DNA of 64,000 nucleotides from contig JABWDB010000018.1 of assembly GCA_019614645.1 (NCBI GenBank), positions 4,208,501 to 4,272,500 on the forward strand, given 5' to 3'. Within the stretch, counting starts at the first letter, position 1; each line of letters opens with the position of its first letter. The position numbers and the translations under genes are program-made. This document shows, one piece after another, positions 10,796-23,642 of the stretch. This stretch comes from Stratiolaelaps scimitus. Its lineage: Eukaryota; Arthropoda; Arachnida; Mesostigmata; Laelapidae. The notes below the pieces were generated by a model. It was given only the letters and a program-made list of their open reading frames with translations. It ran no database searches and was not told where the DNA came from.

Positions 10796-13700
10796 GGCTT
10801 GCCCCACTCTTTTGTGAGTGTTTCGAATCGTCAAGGCCGTTTACCCAGCCGGTCAAGTGGTTAGCAGGCGTGCGCCCGCGTACAGACCATACAGCAGCGC
10901 AATACTGCAAACGTCAAACGGTGCACGCAGAATGGACAGTACCACGGCGTCCTCCGTTCAGAAAGACACCTGTTGTGTGCTCGAAGCCTCCACCGCTCTC
11001 TCCATTATGTCCATCTCGAATGGACTCGAATTTCGAATAGAATTTCGAAATATCTATCTATATCGTTCGCTCTTGCTCTCTGTATCATTCATAGTTCTGT
11101 GCTTTAGCCTTGATCCCCGCGCGTGCTAGGTGCTTGCTGTGCGCATTGCACTAGTGTACACGTACTCGTGGCCCTCGTCGAGTGGCCCGAGGACGTCGCG
11201 TCCGTCCGCTCGTAGTGTCGGCTCGTGTGGCCGTTTATAGCCGCGGCATAGGCCGGTGACCAACCATTGGATGGCGAGCAGAGTCTCTTATTCCGATGGA
11301 GTCTCCCTCTACCGTTGCTGCTTCTGCTGTTGCTAGTAGGTTGGTGCTGGTGATGGCGGCCGTGATACGGCGGATGCGTGGATGTGTCCTCTACGATGCA
11401 TACATAAAGCCCCTGTGATGGGACGCCTCCATGAGGCTGATGAGAGAGAAGGGCTGCCGGCCTGCCAGACGTCGTTGAGATGTTGCCGTCGAGATGTTGA
11501 GTAAAGCATGGGCGGCCTTGCGGCCTACGGGCCGTAGGGAGGGGGCCTACCACACAAGCAGATGACTATGGCAAGAGTGTAGAAGGGATCAAGAAAGTCC
11601 AGCAAAGTGCTCCGACCCGTCCGTCCGTCGGTCCTCCTGCGCCACGCGAAGCAGACACCACTACGACAACGACGACGACGACGACGATGATGATGTCAAT
11701 GACAACGAGAACAAGAACGACGACAACGAAAACGAAGCACGGTGGTGGGGGGCGGCTGGCCGATGGGAAAGCGGCAAAATGTATAATGCTTATGGCGGAC
11801 GGCGTTCGTCGGCCTCCGCCCTCCAGCATTATCACGCCAAGCGGACGATGAGCTGCTGCTTGGTTTGATGGTAGACGAGGGAGCGTTAGGCCTAACCGCA
11901 AGCTGACTTCATCTCAGGTCGGTGGTTGGGCAGCGCCTCATATAGATCTTATAGGTGAATGTTTATCATATTATAGATGGACGTTCTTTGAATCGCTAGT
12001 GCTGGCATCCAAATACTGAGTGGACGAGCTCCACCGTATATTGGCACAAACCAAGAAATCCGTTGACTGCGATCGGCATATTTCGCCCAGGCTAATCGCT
12101 CGTGCTCTGCAGCCGCGCTGTTTTCTAAGACTTAGTGTAGGTACAAGCCATAAGCGATACCTCGTGTGTCTCGAGCACCTCAGAACCTCTGAGTTATCGA
12201 CGGAGAGTATATTGCTAACTGAAAGAACAGCTCGGGAGAGCTTCACAAAGTTTAGAGCTGACAATTTTGTGTCAAAAAACTTAACCCAAAATATCCGTGA
12301 TCTATGAGAATCGATCCGTCTGCGGTGCTACTATGAAACCATAATTCACTGGGAACAATGCTAATAATAATAAACATAATGCTTAAGATAGGCACCCCGG
12401 TTGATCAGCGTCTCCACGAGGCGAAATTTAACCAAGTCAAAGAGGATTTCATGCAGATACGATGCCGCCAGCAAGACGAGGTGATGCATGCCAGGCCGCG
12501 CATCGTTAATGACGTGAAGCTTGTCGTCCAAGAGTTGGAATCGTAGGTTCCCTAGGCATCATCCGTATTATCTGTACTTTTACTGACAGAGTACCACTTA
12601 TTTGTGAGTGGAGGAGCGTTTACGAATGAGCAAGACCTCAAATACTAGTGACACAACTTCTTGGACGGCAAATCCGTCAAATTCTGGCGAGATGAATTCT
12701 AATACTTGGTGGAGCGGTGGGAGAAGGTTGCGACCACAAGCTACTGTTTGAGTAAGTTTGTGCTACACAACAGGCAAATTGCGTGAGCTACTTTCCTTTT
12801 CAAACACTTTTTCAAAGTTTTCAAAAAACGACGGAAACTATTAAGTGACAATGCATATATAATATATATATATATACATCGTCACCTAATAAGTTTAGGT
12901 GTATATACAAATTCGATATATACACGGCCATTCCGCTCATTGCGAGCCCATAAATATGCCCATTACGAAGTTAGAAGCCAATCATCAAGTCGAATCTAGA
13001 GCACTTCATGCAAGTAGAAATTGTTTCCTATAACAAATACGGAAGTTCCAAAATTCAAGTTCTTTTCATCGCAACTTCTCTCGAAGTCCTTTCGGCGGTC
13101 AATTCCGTTCGATAGCCATCGTGTCCAGGAACCATGTAGGCTTTGAAAAGATGATGAAAACGTGCAGCGTTTCTAAAGGGGCTCCCTCTTCGGTCTGGTC
13201 CACGATACACTTTTTATGCAGGCTAGCATAGATAAGCTGCCGCCGCCGTCGTCGCCGCCTCCGCCGCAGCGTCTTTGCTCTACAGGGTCAACGTCGGAGT
13301 GTGCCGGCATTTTTGCGCAGAGCCTTCGCTTCGAGAACCCGAATAGCCGGTTCTCATCCCGCACCCGATATAGCGTCCTTATCCTGGCCGTGGATGAACA
13401 GCACAACCAGCGACAACACTGTCCCTCCTCACGTTGATGGATTCTTTTCATTAGACAAGAGGACATTTTTAGAAAAAGCCGGAGACACGAGTGGACGCAA
13501 GTTGATGCTCACCATAGCCGAGGGTACACATAAACCTCTGGCTGAGTCATTGGACTCTCCGCAAAGCGGACTAAATTTTTTAACGTCGGGGCAAACGTCT
13601 AGAGAGGTTGGAAATGATGTCGCGGGGCTAAATCCGATTCCAGGAGTTCATGAGCTGATGGCGACTAACGAAAGATGGCGGCGGACACTCCGTTACTAAG

Positions 13701-13928
13701 CCCGCCTAAAAGCCAATCCAAAGTTTACATCGAGCGAGAAATTGGATACAAATCCTGTTTCCGGGCAATCGTCATACAGCAGTGAGGCTACGCGCCCCCC
13801 GTTAACGATACTGCTGATAGCGGGCAAAGCAGAGGATTGCCGGCGGGAGAGGGATTTGGTTGTTAGCCAAGCCGCCGTATAACGAAGCTACCTGTCTGCT
13901 TGCTCTCAAGCCCCATCTGGCTTGAAAG
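10796..13928. other. GC-rich island then spacer; no supported gene
   Basis: From 10.8 to 11.9 kb the DNA is GC-rich, with stop-poor frames on both strands. A trinucleotide array of ACG passing into ATG repeats (about 11668-11697) makes the poly-Val seen in one minus frame. From 12.3 to 13.2 kb it is AT-rich with nothing recognisable. A GCC-rich patch lies at about 13230-13270. Confidence 0.5.
11668..11697. repeat. (ACG)n/(ATG)n trinucleotide repeat
   Basis: Imperfect ACG repeats change into ATG repeats. No frame through it is convincingly coding. Confidence 0.85.
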
Positions 13929-16560
13929 GTGTGTATCCACTCTCCATCTTTCTATGTCTTTTTTCTTCCTATCCTATCTGCAACTGCAGCTCCCTCCATT
14001 CCTTTATCACAATCTATCTATAGTATAGTCGTCTATTGGACTCGAAAGAAGAGTCGCGCGAAGAGTCAGGGCGATACAGGCGTCTTACTTCTGTCGGTGC
14101 TGCCGTACAGCGGTGGCTATATTTTGAACACAGTACTGCTACAGTGTTCACCGAGACCCTAGCGAACGACGACGACGACGACCAAAGAGAACGGGACACA
14201 GACCAACAGACAGATCCAACACGAAGCAAAGCTCGTTGTCCCACGAGGGCAACTCCGTATAGCAGATCTCGTACGGTGAAGGGTAAGAGGCCCAATGGCC
14301 CAGACCCTCCACCTTCGATGATCTCTTCCCGAGTCTGATCTCTCTCAGTTCTTGTCCCCGGGGCGCATCTAGGATTTCAAAGGGCGACTGTCACGAACAG
14401 CAACCGACACCGTCCATCTGCTACGATGCTACGTCTTGTAAACTGGAGCGACACCGACGGCAGCGGCTGCTCTAGTGCCAACGCGGTGGTGGTATCGGCA
14501 GCACCAAAGCAGCTCGGCCAGCTACTACTACTACTACTACTACCACCAGTACTACTCAGTGAATCTGAGTGACGGCGCTCGTGCGGACGACCTAAGCCCC
14601 CCCCCCCCCCTCCCCACCCACGGAACGATTTCTTCTTCGTCATCATTGCTGTTGTTATTGTCGTCGTTGTCTGCCGCCTCATCTGATCTGATCTTCTTTT
14701 TTTGTGAAGGCAGAGGCGGACTTCGGCCCGTCTTGTGCCCGACCTACGACGCACCACACACTACGCCGCTCGTTCACTCTGGGCAACTAACTCTTCCGAG
14801 GCAAGAGAAACGAACACATCCTGCGCGATTTCCCTCCGGCACGCGCTTCCGGTGGATGGGGTTGGCACCGGGGCCAGTCGGGGAGGCCGTCGTTTCTAGT
14901 CCCTCTCCATCTCCACGTTCCGTCGAAGCGACGCAACGACGAGTACACTGTGTCTGCTGTCCACCCTGTCTATTCCAGACCTACTCTATTCTATGCTGCC
15001 TGTCTTAGCCTACCGAGGTCGATCAAGCCAGCCTCACTATTTCCTTCTTGAGTTTCTCTGATGCACCCTTACGGGTCAGCCGTTTGCATAGATGACATAG
15101 CCATGTACGACAACAGCTGGGTACGGCATCTTCACTTTAAACCCGCTATGAATTCGCTATGCGCTTGGTGCAACGCTCCGTGTATAAAAAAAACCCCATC
15201 CGCATGCACAGAGCGTCATATCGCCCCCGCTCTGTATATAAGGATTTCCTTCCTCGTACCAACATATTAGGATCGTAGGAGCCAGCACATTGGCAGTGCA
15301 CGCACCTCGCGGGTGGCAATGTGAGAATGACGTGAATGTCCCTTCCTTCGTATGTGATCTTCGTTTCCGGTTGGCTCTCATGTCTTCTCTACTCGTATAT
15401 TGTATTTAAATACCATTGTCAATCTGTGGCTGTAGTGAATTCTCGTATACGTTACTGATGTCGGTTTACTGATTGATGGCCTTCCTGTCAGAACGTGGCG
15501 TCCACCAATATAGCTAACGCTCATAGACTTTGTCGGATCAAAGGCTACTCCATCATGTGTACGCCATCTGCAAAACAAAGACGTCAGGAGCCATCGTGAA
15601 GTGACAGGCGGCTGGGCACGGCTTAGCTTGCCTAGCCAACGAGAGGGGAGTCAACCGAAGGTCCAACGAGGCAGGCGCAAAAGGCCCAACGGACATCAGG
15701 GCCCGACAACAAGGCAACAAGCGCTTTCCCGTTCTCTTCAAAGACTCTCTTCATCGTACCACTTCCAGTCGAAAATAGTCGGCGACTCATGGTACGTGTG
15801 CTGCGCTGCTACTCCGAGAGTCACTACAGCGACAAACGGAACGAGGAAGATATTTCCCCAAGAGAAAAATGTAAGGCCGAAATCGTCAGTTCACAAGAGA
15901 CGCTCAACGAAGAGGAGAGAGAAAGAGAGAGAGTGGAGATTCCCGCGCAAGCGAACGACAACGGGTAAAATAGTGGCGAGTGACGGTGCACTATACGAGC
16001 CTGACGAAGCGGTAGAGAAGGACCACAGATCCTCATCGGGCCTGACTTTCAGAGCAGGGCCGTTCAGGCGGTCGTGTCGTCTCTGTATGGTTCGAGCATC
16101 TTCTATAGTCACGGCCGTTTCCAGCTTTGCCTTTCAGTTCCAAGCAATGCTTGCTGCCTCAGGCCACACACACACACGCACACAGACACACGAGGCTAAT
16201 GAGAACGACAATGTCAAAAGGAAAAAAACTCGCTAAACCACCGAGGACCCTACGGGCAATGTAAAGTGGTTGAATGACGACGACTGGTGTCGGTCGACCA
16301 GTGAGCAACGTGGGTGGGTAAGTACACGAGCCGCGAACAAGTTGCACGTACAAGTTGTACATTCGAATCCAATGTCGCTGTCGATGCTTCGAAAGCCAGC
16401 GGTATTTCGAAGCCGACGCGCCGACCAAAACGAGAAAAAAGCTTCGCGCTCGCACTGGGCGGCCTCACAGTCAACTCAGCACGTGGAAACATGGATGAGC
16501 AAGTGTCAATTATTGGGCAATTCCGGCGAGCGATAATGAGCTCATTAAAATAGGTGAACA
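13929..16560. other. GC-rich, stop-poor island; coding content unresolved
   Basis: A strong pyrimidine tract and acceptor (ATCTGCAACTGCAG) ends near 13990, and strong donors occur at about 14282 (AAGG|GTAAGA) and 16318 (TGG|GTAAGTA), all on the plus strand. Several frames of 100-211 codons are open between them (for example 14036-14338, 14475-15008 and 15601-16236), but they overlap on both strands and I could not join them into one frame-consistent model. Simple repeats are (CTA)n at about 14520-14542, a 14-C run at 14597-14610, and short GA and CA runs. This may hold exons, but none is called. Confidence 0.4.
14597..14610. repeat. Poly-C run (14 C)
   Basis: A homopolymer of 14 C, likely to vary in length and to disturb any reading frame called across it. 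Confidence 0.95.
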
Positions 16561-18180
16561 GCGAACACTGAGACTGCCAGCTTATCGAGATCCGAAATGT
16601 AAGCCAAAATATCAAGATAAATATCTGCGGGCATTGTGATCTCGTTTTGTTTTTTTCGTTGGGCCTCCAGCCCTTGTCCAATCAGTTATTTCTCGGCACT
16701 AATCCGTGAGCGATCATTAACTTCAACAGATCAAAATCACCAGTCAGACAACAGTGCAAAGTTGGTCTCTTAAGTCCACTTGGTCCTACTAATTTCACGG
16801 GAGTCATTTTTGCATATATGATCATTAAGTTCGCGTTCGAGCAGAACTTCGCTACGAGGACACTCCTCCTTCATGAGGTTTCAATTGTGTAGCCGTCCCC
16901 TCTTGGATTGGTCTGCCTTTTTGCTAACAGCACTTCATATGCATATCTAATTTTTCTACACTAAGCAGGACCTGTTTAATATTTGAACACGTCTACCATT
17001 TACGTTAATGCGCCACCCGTGAATGGCGCTACAGATATCGCCTAACTATCTAGCATACACCTACTGCACTAGAAGTATCTCCCAGCGTCTTATTATCCTA
17101 TTACCTTAGAACGATATTATATTTAGCATCGCACCTTGGCAGGGCTGTACGTTATAGCGAGAAATCGATGTCTTCCTATATGAAAAAGATCATGTGGACA
17201 GAGGCCTTCTCCGTCGATTGCAGCCACTACCGTGTAATTTTGTACGAGCTACCATGGAACGGCGACCTTACTACTTTACGACTTGTTGATGTTTCATGGG
17301 GAGATGCTCATAATCGGTAAAGCACGGTTTATAATAAGGTTATTTGTATTTGTTTTGTTTACATTCGACATATCAATGAGTTCTAGTAATTTGGAACTCA
17401 ATCAGATATATGTATAAATATATAGATATATGTATTTACATATATATATATATATATATTTTTTTTTTTTTGTATCTATTTTTTTTATATATATTTTGCT
17501 TTCTAAAGTGCTCATTTTTTTTATAGTCTTACGTACAATGTCTATCCGATTAATCGATTAAACCTTTTTCGACGAAAACAGTGAGTATGTTATTAAATAT
17601 ATCACGAGCGGGCGAACGGTACCGTGTACGATATATTTTCAATGTCATCGACTGTCCTGAACAACGCGATCGCAAACGTAGTTCGCAATGAATACTTCTA
17701 TATCACAATTTCAGAATTATAGTCAGTGGATCCAATTCAGCTGAGTCGATTCACGGCACGGACATGGTCAATGTATAATTATTTATGTAGAAATTATGTG
17801 TAGAAACTCAGGAGACGTGGATTGAAATACTCAGAGGGGATTCTCTATTCACCCTTTGGAAAAACGCATCCAGAGCTTACTTAACTTAACAACGCCCTGC
17901 TGACTTGGGATTATCTTTTCTTTGAACTGTCTGCTAAGTGCTTGATAATCGACTCAACGCGCTTGACCACCAATGCCGCAACGTTTGACGATCGTACCAT
18001 GTCACCACAAATTAATAGTACGCTTGCGAACGCATGATTGAATGAACAAACGAATACCGTAGCGGTTCTATCTTTACGAGACAATGAGTTTGACAGGAGA
18101 ACCCCGGCCATGGCCGACGAACTCACAGCTGCGTCCGTTTGCATCACCGCGTGTCGTGCCGATATTGTGCTGCCCCGACG
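16561..18180. other. AT-rich spacer, no gene seen
   Basis: This is the longest stretch nearly free of open frames (16.7-17.9 kb). It includes a T-rich and AT-microsatellite block at 17405-17520. Nothing else is recognisable. Confidence 0.65.
17405..17520. repeat. AT/T-rich low-complexity block
   Basis: Mixed (TA)n arrays with T runs of 8-14 bases. Confidence 0.9.
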
Positions 18181-18669
18181 ATGGATGATTGGCTAGGATG
18201 CGCCATGAACACAGCACTGAACTCCGGACTAGCGGGTCCACGTCAAGCATTGTTTGCTAGTTACACGGCAAACTCGTTCGGAGCAACATCGACATCGCCG
18301 GCCACAGCGAGAGCAGCAGCAGCAGCAGCAACAAGAGCAGACAACGGCGTCATCAACGGTGGCAATTGCAGGCCACAAGGGAGGCCAAACGCTCGCCTCA
18401 ACGAGGACGATGGCGCACTTCAATGGCGCACAGACGCCGTCCAGTCGCCGTGCTCCGTTCGTGCTATTTGTTGCATATTCATAAGCCGATGCCGCCGACG
18501 CGACGACCAACTAAATACTCGTCGCTTGTACCTGGCACCTGCCAGAAGCGAGTTCACCAGCTGCTCGCCTCTGCTCTGTTACTGTTGCCGTTGCTTCCTC
18601 TGTGGCCGCCGTTGTTTGAGCAAACGTGCACACGCGGGCAGGGCTGTTGTTGCTGCACCGTCTCCTTGA
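18181..18669 (+). CDS. Candidate coding ORF (162 aa) with poly-Ala tract, unknown product
   Basis: The ATG has the best start context in the window (GACGATGG: A at -3, G at +4). The frame runs 162 codons. Residues 1-90 have the codon pattern of a real exon, with many G/A first bases, and an Ala/Asn/Thr/Gly/Ser-rich composition typical of disordered regulatory proteins (for example MDDWLGCAMNTALNSGLAG). A GCA repeat near residues 45-52 gives poly-Ala; the same repeat gives poly-Gln in the next plus frame. After about residue 110 the frame becomes Cys/Arg-rich and less convincing, so the true exon may be shorter. No strong GTAAG-type donor was found. No domain is recognised. Confidence 0.3.
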   Translation: MDDWLGCAMNTALNSGLAGPRQALFASYTANSFGATSTSPATARAAAAAATRADNGVINGGNCRPQGRPNARLNEDDGALQWRTDAVQSPCSVRAICCIFISRCRRRDDQLNTRRLYLAPARSEFTSCSPLLCYCCRCFLCGRRCLSKRAHAGRAVVAAPSP

Positions 18670-21600
18670 ATCGTTCCCGACGACGCCGACAACGACGGTG
18701 GTTGCGGGCGCGTGAACCGTCACACTGAAGCGACCACATCCTATGATCAGTGCAGTACGGCTATGCTCGTGGAGACAAATGCTGTGGGGTCAATCAAACG
18801 ATGGGGTACTGTAGACGAGCAGGCCTCGACGACTGCACGTCGGGGGAAGATTGTCAGGTGACACTGCTGAGCAAGTGGCAATCCTTTTCGAGTTATGTCG
18901 AGGCTGGCATTGCGCTTATGCTTGGCACGTTCGTACGGCAACATACGACTTAGCATTGCACGATGAAAATATGGCAATGTGTATTTATACAGGACATACT
19001 TAAACAACTAGACAAATCCACGTATTATAAGTACGAATAGCATTCAGAATAAGCTTTTCGAGAGGTTCCCGAGAAACACGAGTGGAATCGTCATCATCGT
19101 CGAAGTGACTGGAACGGAACTCTCTCGATGAAAATTCATAATGTCATTACGTTTTTATCTTTCTTCAACCATCGGGTGGAACGAAGCTAATTGCACATTA
19201 CGTGTGCACGAGAAGATCGGATGAATTCGAACTAATTGACATCATTGACGGTATCAGAGCAGAATGAGATGTCCTCTCTGTCCCCGCTGAACTATTAACA
19301 GCGGGGAGAAGACGTACTATGTGACTGCGCTCGTGTCTCTATGAATGCCGGACATGGCGGGCAGAATTTATATGGAGGGAAAATTTATTGGTTGCTTGCT
19401 TCACCCTAGGCAGTGAATGATGTTGTTCCATCACGACCGCCGATCATAGTTTTCCGTTAGGTTAGACATCTGTGTTCTTGAACAACGTACAACACCGACA
19501 TAATGCATCTCCCTCACTAGGCGGATACTTATGTGTCCCAGATAACAGCTAAGCTTATTATGTTGTTGCACTACCTTGTAAATGTACCGTTCCAAGTAGC
19601 GTGTCAGTACTTGCTTTCGGCAATGGTCGCACGTCGATGTCATGCCACGTAAAATAATCATAACCAAAAGTCGACCCGAGAGCAGATTATAACTGCCCTG
19701 CAAAAACTGTGTATGCTCGCAGTATTCGACCCCTCCTGCCTTGTTCTTTTGCCCCTGTCGTGGGACCTTGGAGCAGCTCGTCTGCAAACGCCTGTCAATG
19801 GGCCGGGTGTGCAATGTCACACGACAAATTCAGACAAGGCCGTGTCTTCAAAACATTGCGTACTGCCGTCAACTCGGTTGTCGGGACAATGCTGGTTCGT
19901 GACAATTTCGGCATCTGCGACATATCGCTATCGGCGTGGGTTAAGCCCTGAGGGTGTCTACGATATCATCGTAAAGCCTGTGAATGTTGTAAGCGTTCAC
20001 CACGTTCTTCGTGGTGAACTCAACAACGACTCTAGTTGATGTGATGGCGTTGACGATAGATCACGTACAGTTACATAGTATGCAATTCTCATCTTGGCTG
20101 AGCTTCATAATGCGTTCTAGTCTTTGCGTATGTGTGCAGAAGCAAAAACGTCCGCTCTCAAACATCTGGCAATAACAAGCTGTGCCCCTCGAAATTACAC
20201 TCAATTTGATACAGAATTGTAATACTTGCAATAAGCCGAAGTGGCGCTATACGCCGTGGCAACCGTTTACTGTAGTTAGCGTTGCATGCGGCCGAATAGA
20301 CAAACAGACTACAGATGACGTCGATACTCAGTTGACAACATACACCTCGACCATCTATTACACATGACATCTGCGCCGTCCGCCCTTCCCCTCGCGACGG
20401 AATGTAGCGGTATTAGTTGACGTAGTTGTAAAATAAGCAGCAACATGAGCAGTAAATAGTTGCGTCGTCGAAGTGCTCATAATTAGATCAGGGATCAGAT
20501 GTATGGCCCACTTCGGTTCGATGTCTCAGCCTTCGCTCCGACCCATCAATTCGACCTCGCAACATCAGCTCCGGCAAGTCGTCTAGCCGCGCATGGCCGT
20601 GCCATGAGACTGCACGATTTCTCCCGGAGACGACTTGCTCAGTTGGCGATGCCATGGATGACTCCATGGATCGATCTGAAGGCGACTGCCGAGGCTCAGA
20701 GCTGTCGATCACGCGGCAGCCGCCGCCTTCTCCGGAACGCTTGCAGCTGCGCGTCTGCTTGATAATATAGTGTAGACGTTACGCAAAAGCTCGACAGTGC
20801 TCTAGAACGACTGGACGGGACGACATTGTCGGCGTACACCGAGAGACCAACCAATCTACATGCAAATTGCACGTCTGGAGTTGTGTGTCTACTGTGTGTT
20901 ATGTGCAGAGCATTGAGTTGTGTGCGATGCCTTCTGTACAAACATAGTTACTATGGTGGGGGCGCGAGCCTAGAGAGGACGCAATCCAGCCGCCAGCCAG
21001 ATACCGTAATTGCCGTTGGACAACCACCAAGCAAATCAAAGATAGGAGAACTCCGAAGCATCAATGGTCAGGACGATGATCGTTGACGAACTTATCAATT
21101 CATTTTGATCGATTGTGCTTTTTTATATCGTGGAAGACTAACGAAGGCTAAGCTTGATTGATGATTTCAGATCTTCCCCATATATTTTGTGCGTCTACCA
21201 ATTCATAGTAGTTAGACAAAATGTATAGCATAAACAGAATCAACCAAATAAATTAAAAAATTGTCCTGGACCTCCTAGCACTGGCGGGACTTTGATCAAT
21301 GTCTCTTGGACGTCTAGTAATTTATTTTCTAGACTATTCTTATGTTTTTTTTTGTTCGAAGGTATACGCTACTATTATATCTAAATATGTGTCTGCAGAA
21401 AAAGAAAAAAAATTGTCTTCGATTACCATCAAAATCGCCAAATATGGGTTAGTTGGTAACAAGGTTGCCGGACTTTCCGACCAAACACACACATGCATAT
21501 ATATATATATAGAAGAGGTGTGACTTCTGTAGCCAAACTGATGAACTGGCGTAGGCCTTAACAGTTATTCCAAACGCAAACGTAGTCGCCACTGAATACT

Positions 21601-21772
21601 TCTGGAACACATTGGAAAGCAAGCCACTCCGAGCGCAGTGTTCGGCTGGCGCATCATAGAGCGGCATACAAAACGTGAGGTCTCTCGTTCTTCATTTCAT
21701 CAAGTCTATTCTCTCCATCTCTCTGTAATCCAGGCTTAATCGATCTTTAGGGGAATATCATTTGCGAAAAGC
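18670..21772. other. Spacer, no supported gene
   Basis: Two perfect stem-loops occur: 19281-19307 (9-bp GC-rich stem, 9-nt loop) and 19995-20019 (10-bp stem, TTCTT loop). At 20490-20760 both strands carry open frames of about 75-87 codons, and strand and reality are undecided. Nothing else is recognisable. Confidence 0.5.
19995..20019. repeat. Perfect 10-bp stem-loop
   Basis: GTTCACCACG pairs fully with CGTGGTGAAC across a 5-nt loop. There is no flanking U-run or gene end to suggest a function. Confidence 0.8.

Positions 21773-21807
<35 letters not shown>
21773..21807. repeat. (TA)n microsatellite
   Basis: About 34 bases of TA dinucleotide. Confidence 0.95.
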
Positions 21808-21808
<1 letters not shown>

Positions 21809-23300
21809 TGCACGGGCTATGTACTTACATGATATGCTTACGTACATCACTATAATGTATGCCCCACGGGATCCATCCATCACATCTCAGGCCCATCAGA
21901 TGGCCCCCGTCTGCGGATGCCGCTAATGTCGGAGGCTGCGACCTGTCTGTCCCTACGATACCCGACCGATCGTCTGAGTGCATGCTGCTACGCCGGGACT
22001 CTGTGGATGGCGACGTTCCTACCCGCTGTTGCTGCTGTTGTCTTTGTTGCTGCTGAGGTGATGGTGGTGGCTTCAGCAGTTGGCATTATTTCTAACCGTT
22101 TGATGTCGCCCGCATCTCCAAGGCCTGCTCCCTCTGTCTCATATTATGTCTGTCATCATTTGCAGCAAGACACCTTTCGGGACCATATAAACATGTGGCT
22201 CATGCAATCACTCGCTGATCATTCATCAACGTATAGCATGCAACGACAACAACAAAAATAACAACAGTTACTGTATGCTACAGTATGCGTGATGTGGCCA
22301 ATGGTGAAATAGATAAAAATAAAGCGAGTGGCAACCGTGATATGTACGACTGTGCACGAAATTAGATAATAACGACCATCACAGGTCGTCAACTTAAGGT
22401 CGAAGGCTTGGCTGCCTATGACGCGACTGATTTGTTGACAACCTGCATAAAGTGTGTGCAAATACGCGCATTCTCTTAATATCGCACATCAAACAGCCAT
22501 GCACTCGGCTGCCGGCTACGACCCTGATTATTGTGTTCGTAGTATATGTATAGCTAAATTAAGATGCACAATAATGTGAAAGAGATATTCGCAGCTTTCA
22601 TTTCATCGTTTACCAACGAGAAGCAGAACTCCTCACCAGCCATCAAAGTATCATGAAGTCTAAGCGAGTGCCACGGTCTCTAACTTCACCTAACGATCCT
22701 GTCGCGATCTATTTGTCTCGTCAATACGTTTCGCCTGCCCCACGCCGCCCAAAGGGTACCCACCGCTCACTTCCAGCGACTTCATCGGGGAAATCTATTA
22801 TAGATCCGTGATTCTATCTTTAGACGTACGCTGTCGCTCATTTTATAAACGAACATAGCAATCGTGCTATTGGTACGTGCACAAAATCTGTGCGAGCACG
22901 ACTCATACGTGCAACCGTGTACAACCGTGTTTCGGGGGACTGCTGGCATCACCACTGCCGCCGAGGCTCCGCGCGATCCCTTCAACCGCAATATTGTTGG
23001 CATATTGATATACACGAAAGATGTAATTGTCGGGGAGAGAGAAGGGGGGGCGGGGGGTAGTTATGTGAGATCTGCCCATGCGAACTATTCGTGTTTTCGT
23101 AGGCAATTCGTCGTTGTCACCGGCTGACCAAGAGTCGTCGTCGTCCATCTACGCAGCTGGAATAATTTGTCATACCGGGCTGAATCTAAGTATTAGATGA
23201 AGCATGACATCGGCTCAGTCATCGGGAGAGACCTTTAATATCATCTGTGCAACGGGGCGTACGCGCAGATCGCCAGCTCTGCCAGTTTGTATGTCTATAC

Positions 23301-23328
23301 GAACGGCCGGCCAGCCAGCCGGCCGTTC
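23301..23328. repeat. GC-rich palindrome, 11-bp arms
   Basis: GAACGGCCGGC and GCCGGCCGTTC flank a 6-nt spacer (CAGCCA). Confidence 0.9.
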
Positions 23329-23443
23329 AGTCGTTCGTTCGTCTGCTCGCTTTGGTTGCTATGATCGCTGGCGGATCATTGCTCGCGTTCACGAATCCGC
23401 TGTATGTGGTTGATCTCTGCGTTTCTGATATCTCGCTCTCTCT

Positions 23444-23462
23444 CGCGCGCGCGTGCGCGCGC
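23444..23462. repeat. Alternating CG tract (Z-DNA-prone)
   Basis: Nineteen bases of strict pyrimidine-purine alternation, almost all CG with one TG step. The preceding sequence is a CT run. Confidence 0.9.
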
Positions 23463-23620
23463 TCTTCCACAGCATATTGCTGAAAGTGTCTGTGTATCGC
23501 ACATTCGAGCTCTCACTCACTCACCTCTTAAAGGCGTGCTGTTGCAGAAAGTGGACATGTTTTTCTGTCCGACCCCGACACGTGCGTACACACCTTATCA
23601 GCTTTTATGTAACTGAAAGC

Positions 23621-23642
23621 TGTGTGTGTGTGTGTGTGTGCG
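23621..23642. repeat. (TG)n microsatellite
   Basis: About 22 bases of alternating TG, also Z-DNA-prone, 160 bp from the CG tract. Confidence 0.95.

Noticed and set aside
11566..11901. Poly-Val membrane-like protein on the minus strand
   Set aside because: The Val run comes from the ACG/ATG trinucleotide array. There is no other support.
15601..16236. 211-codon plus-strand frame as a gene
   Set aside because: It has no early ATG, is rich in Arg/Ser/Lys/Thr, contains GA and CA simple repeats, and lies in an island where other frames are also open. No splice model fits.
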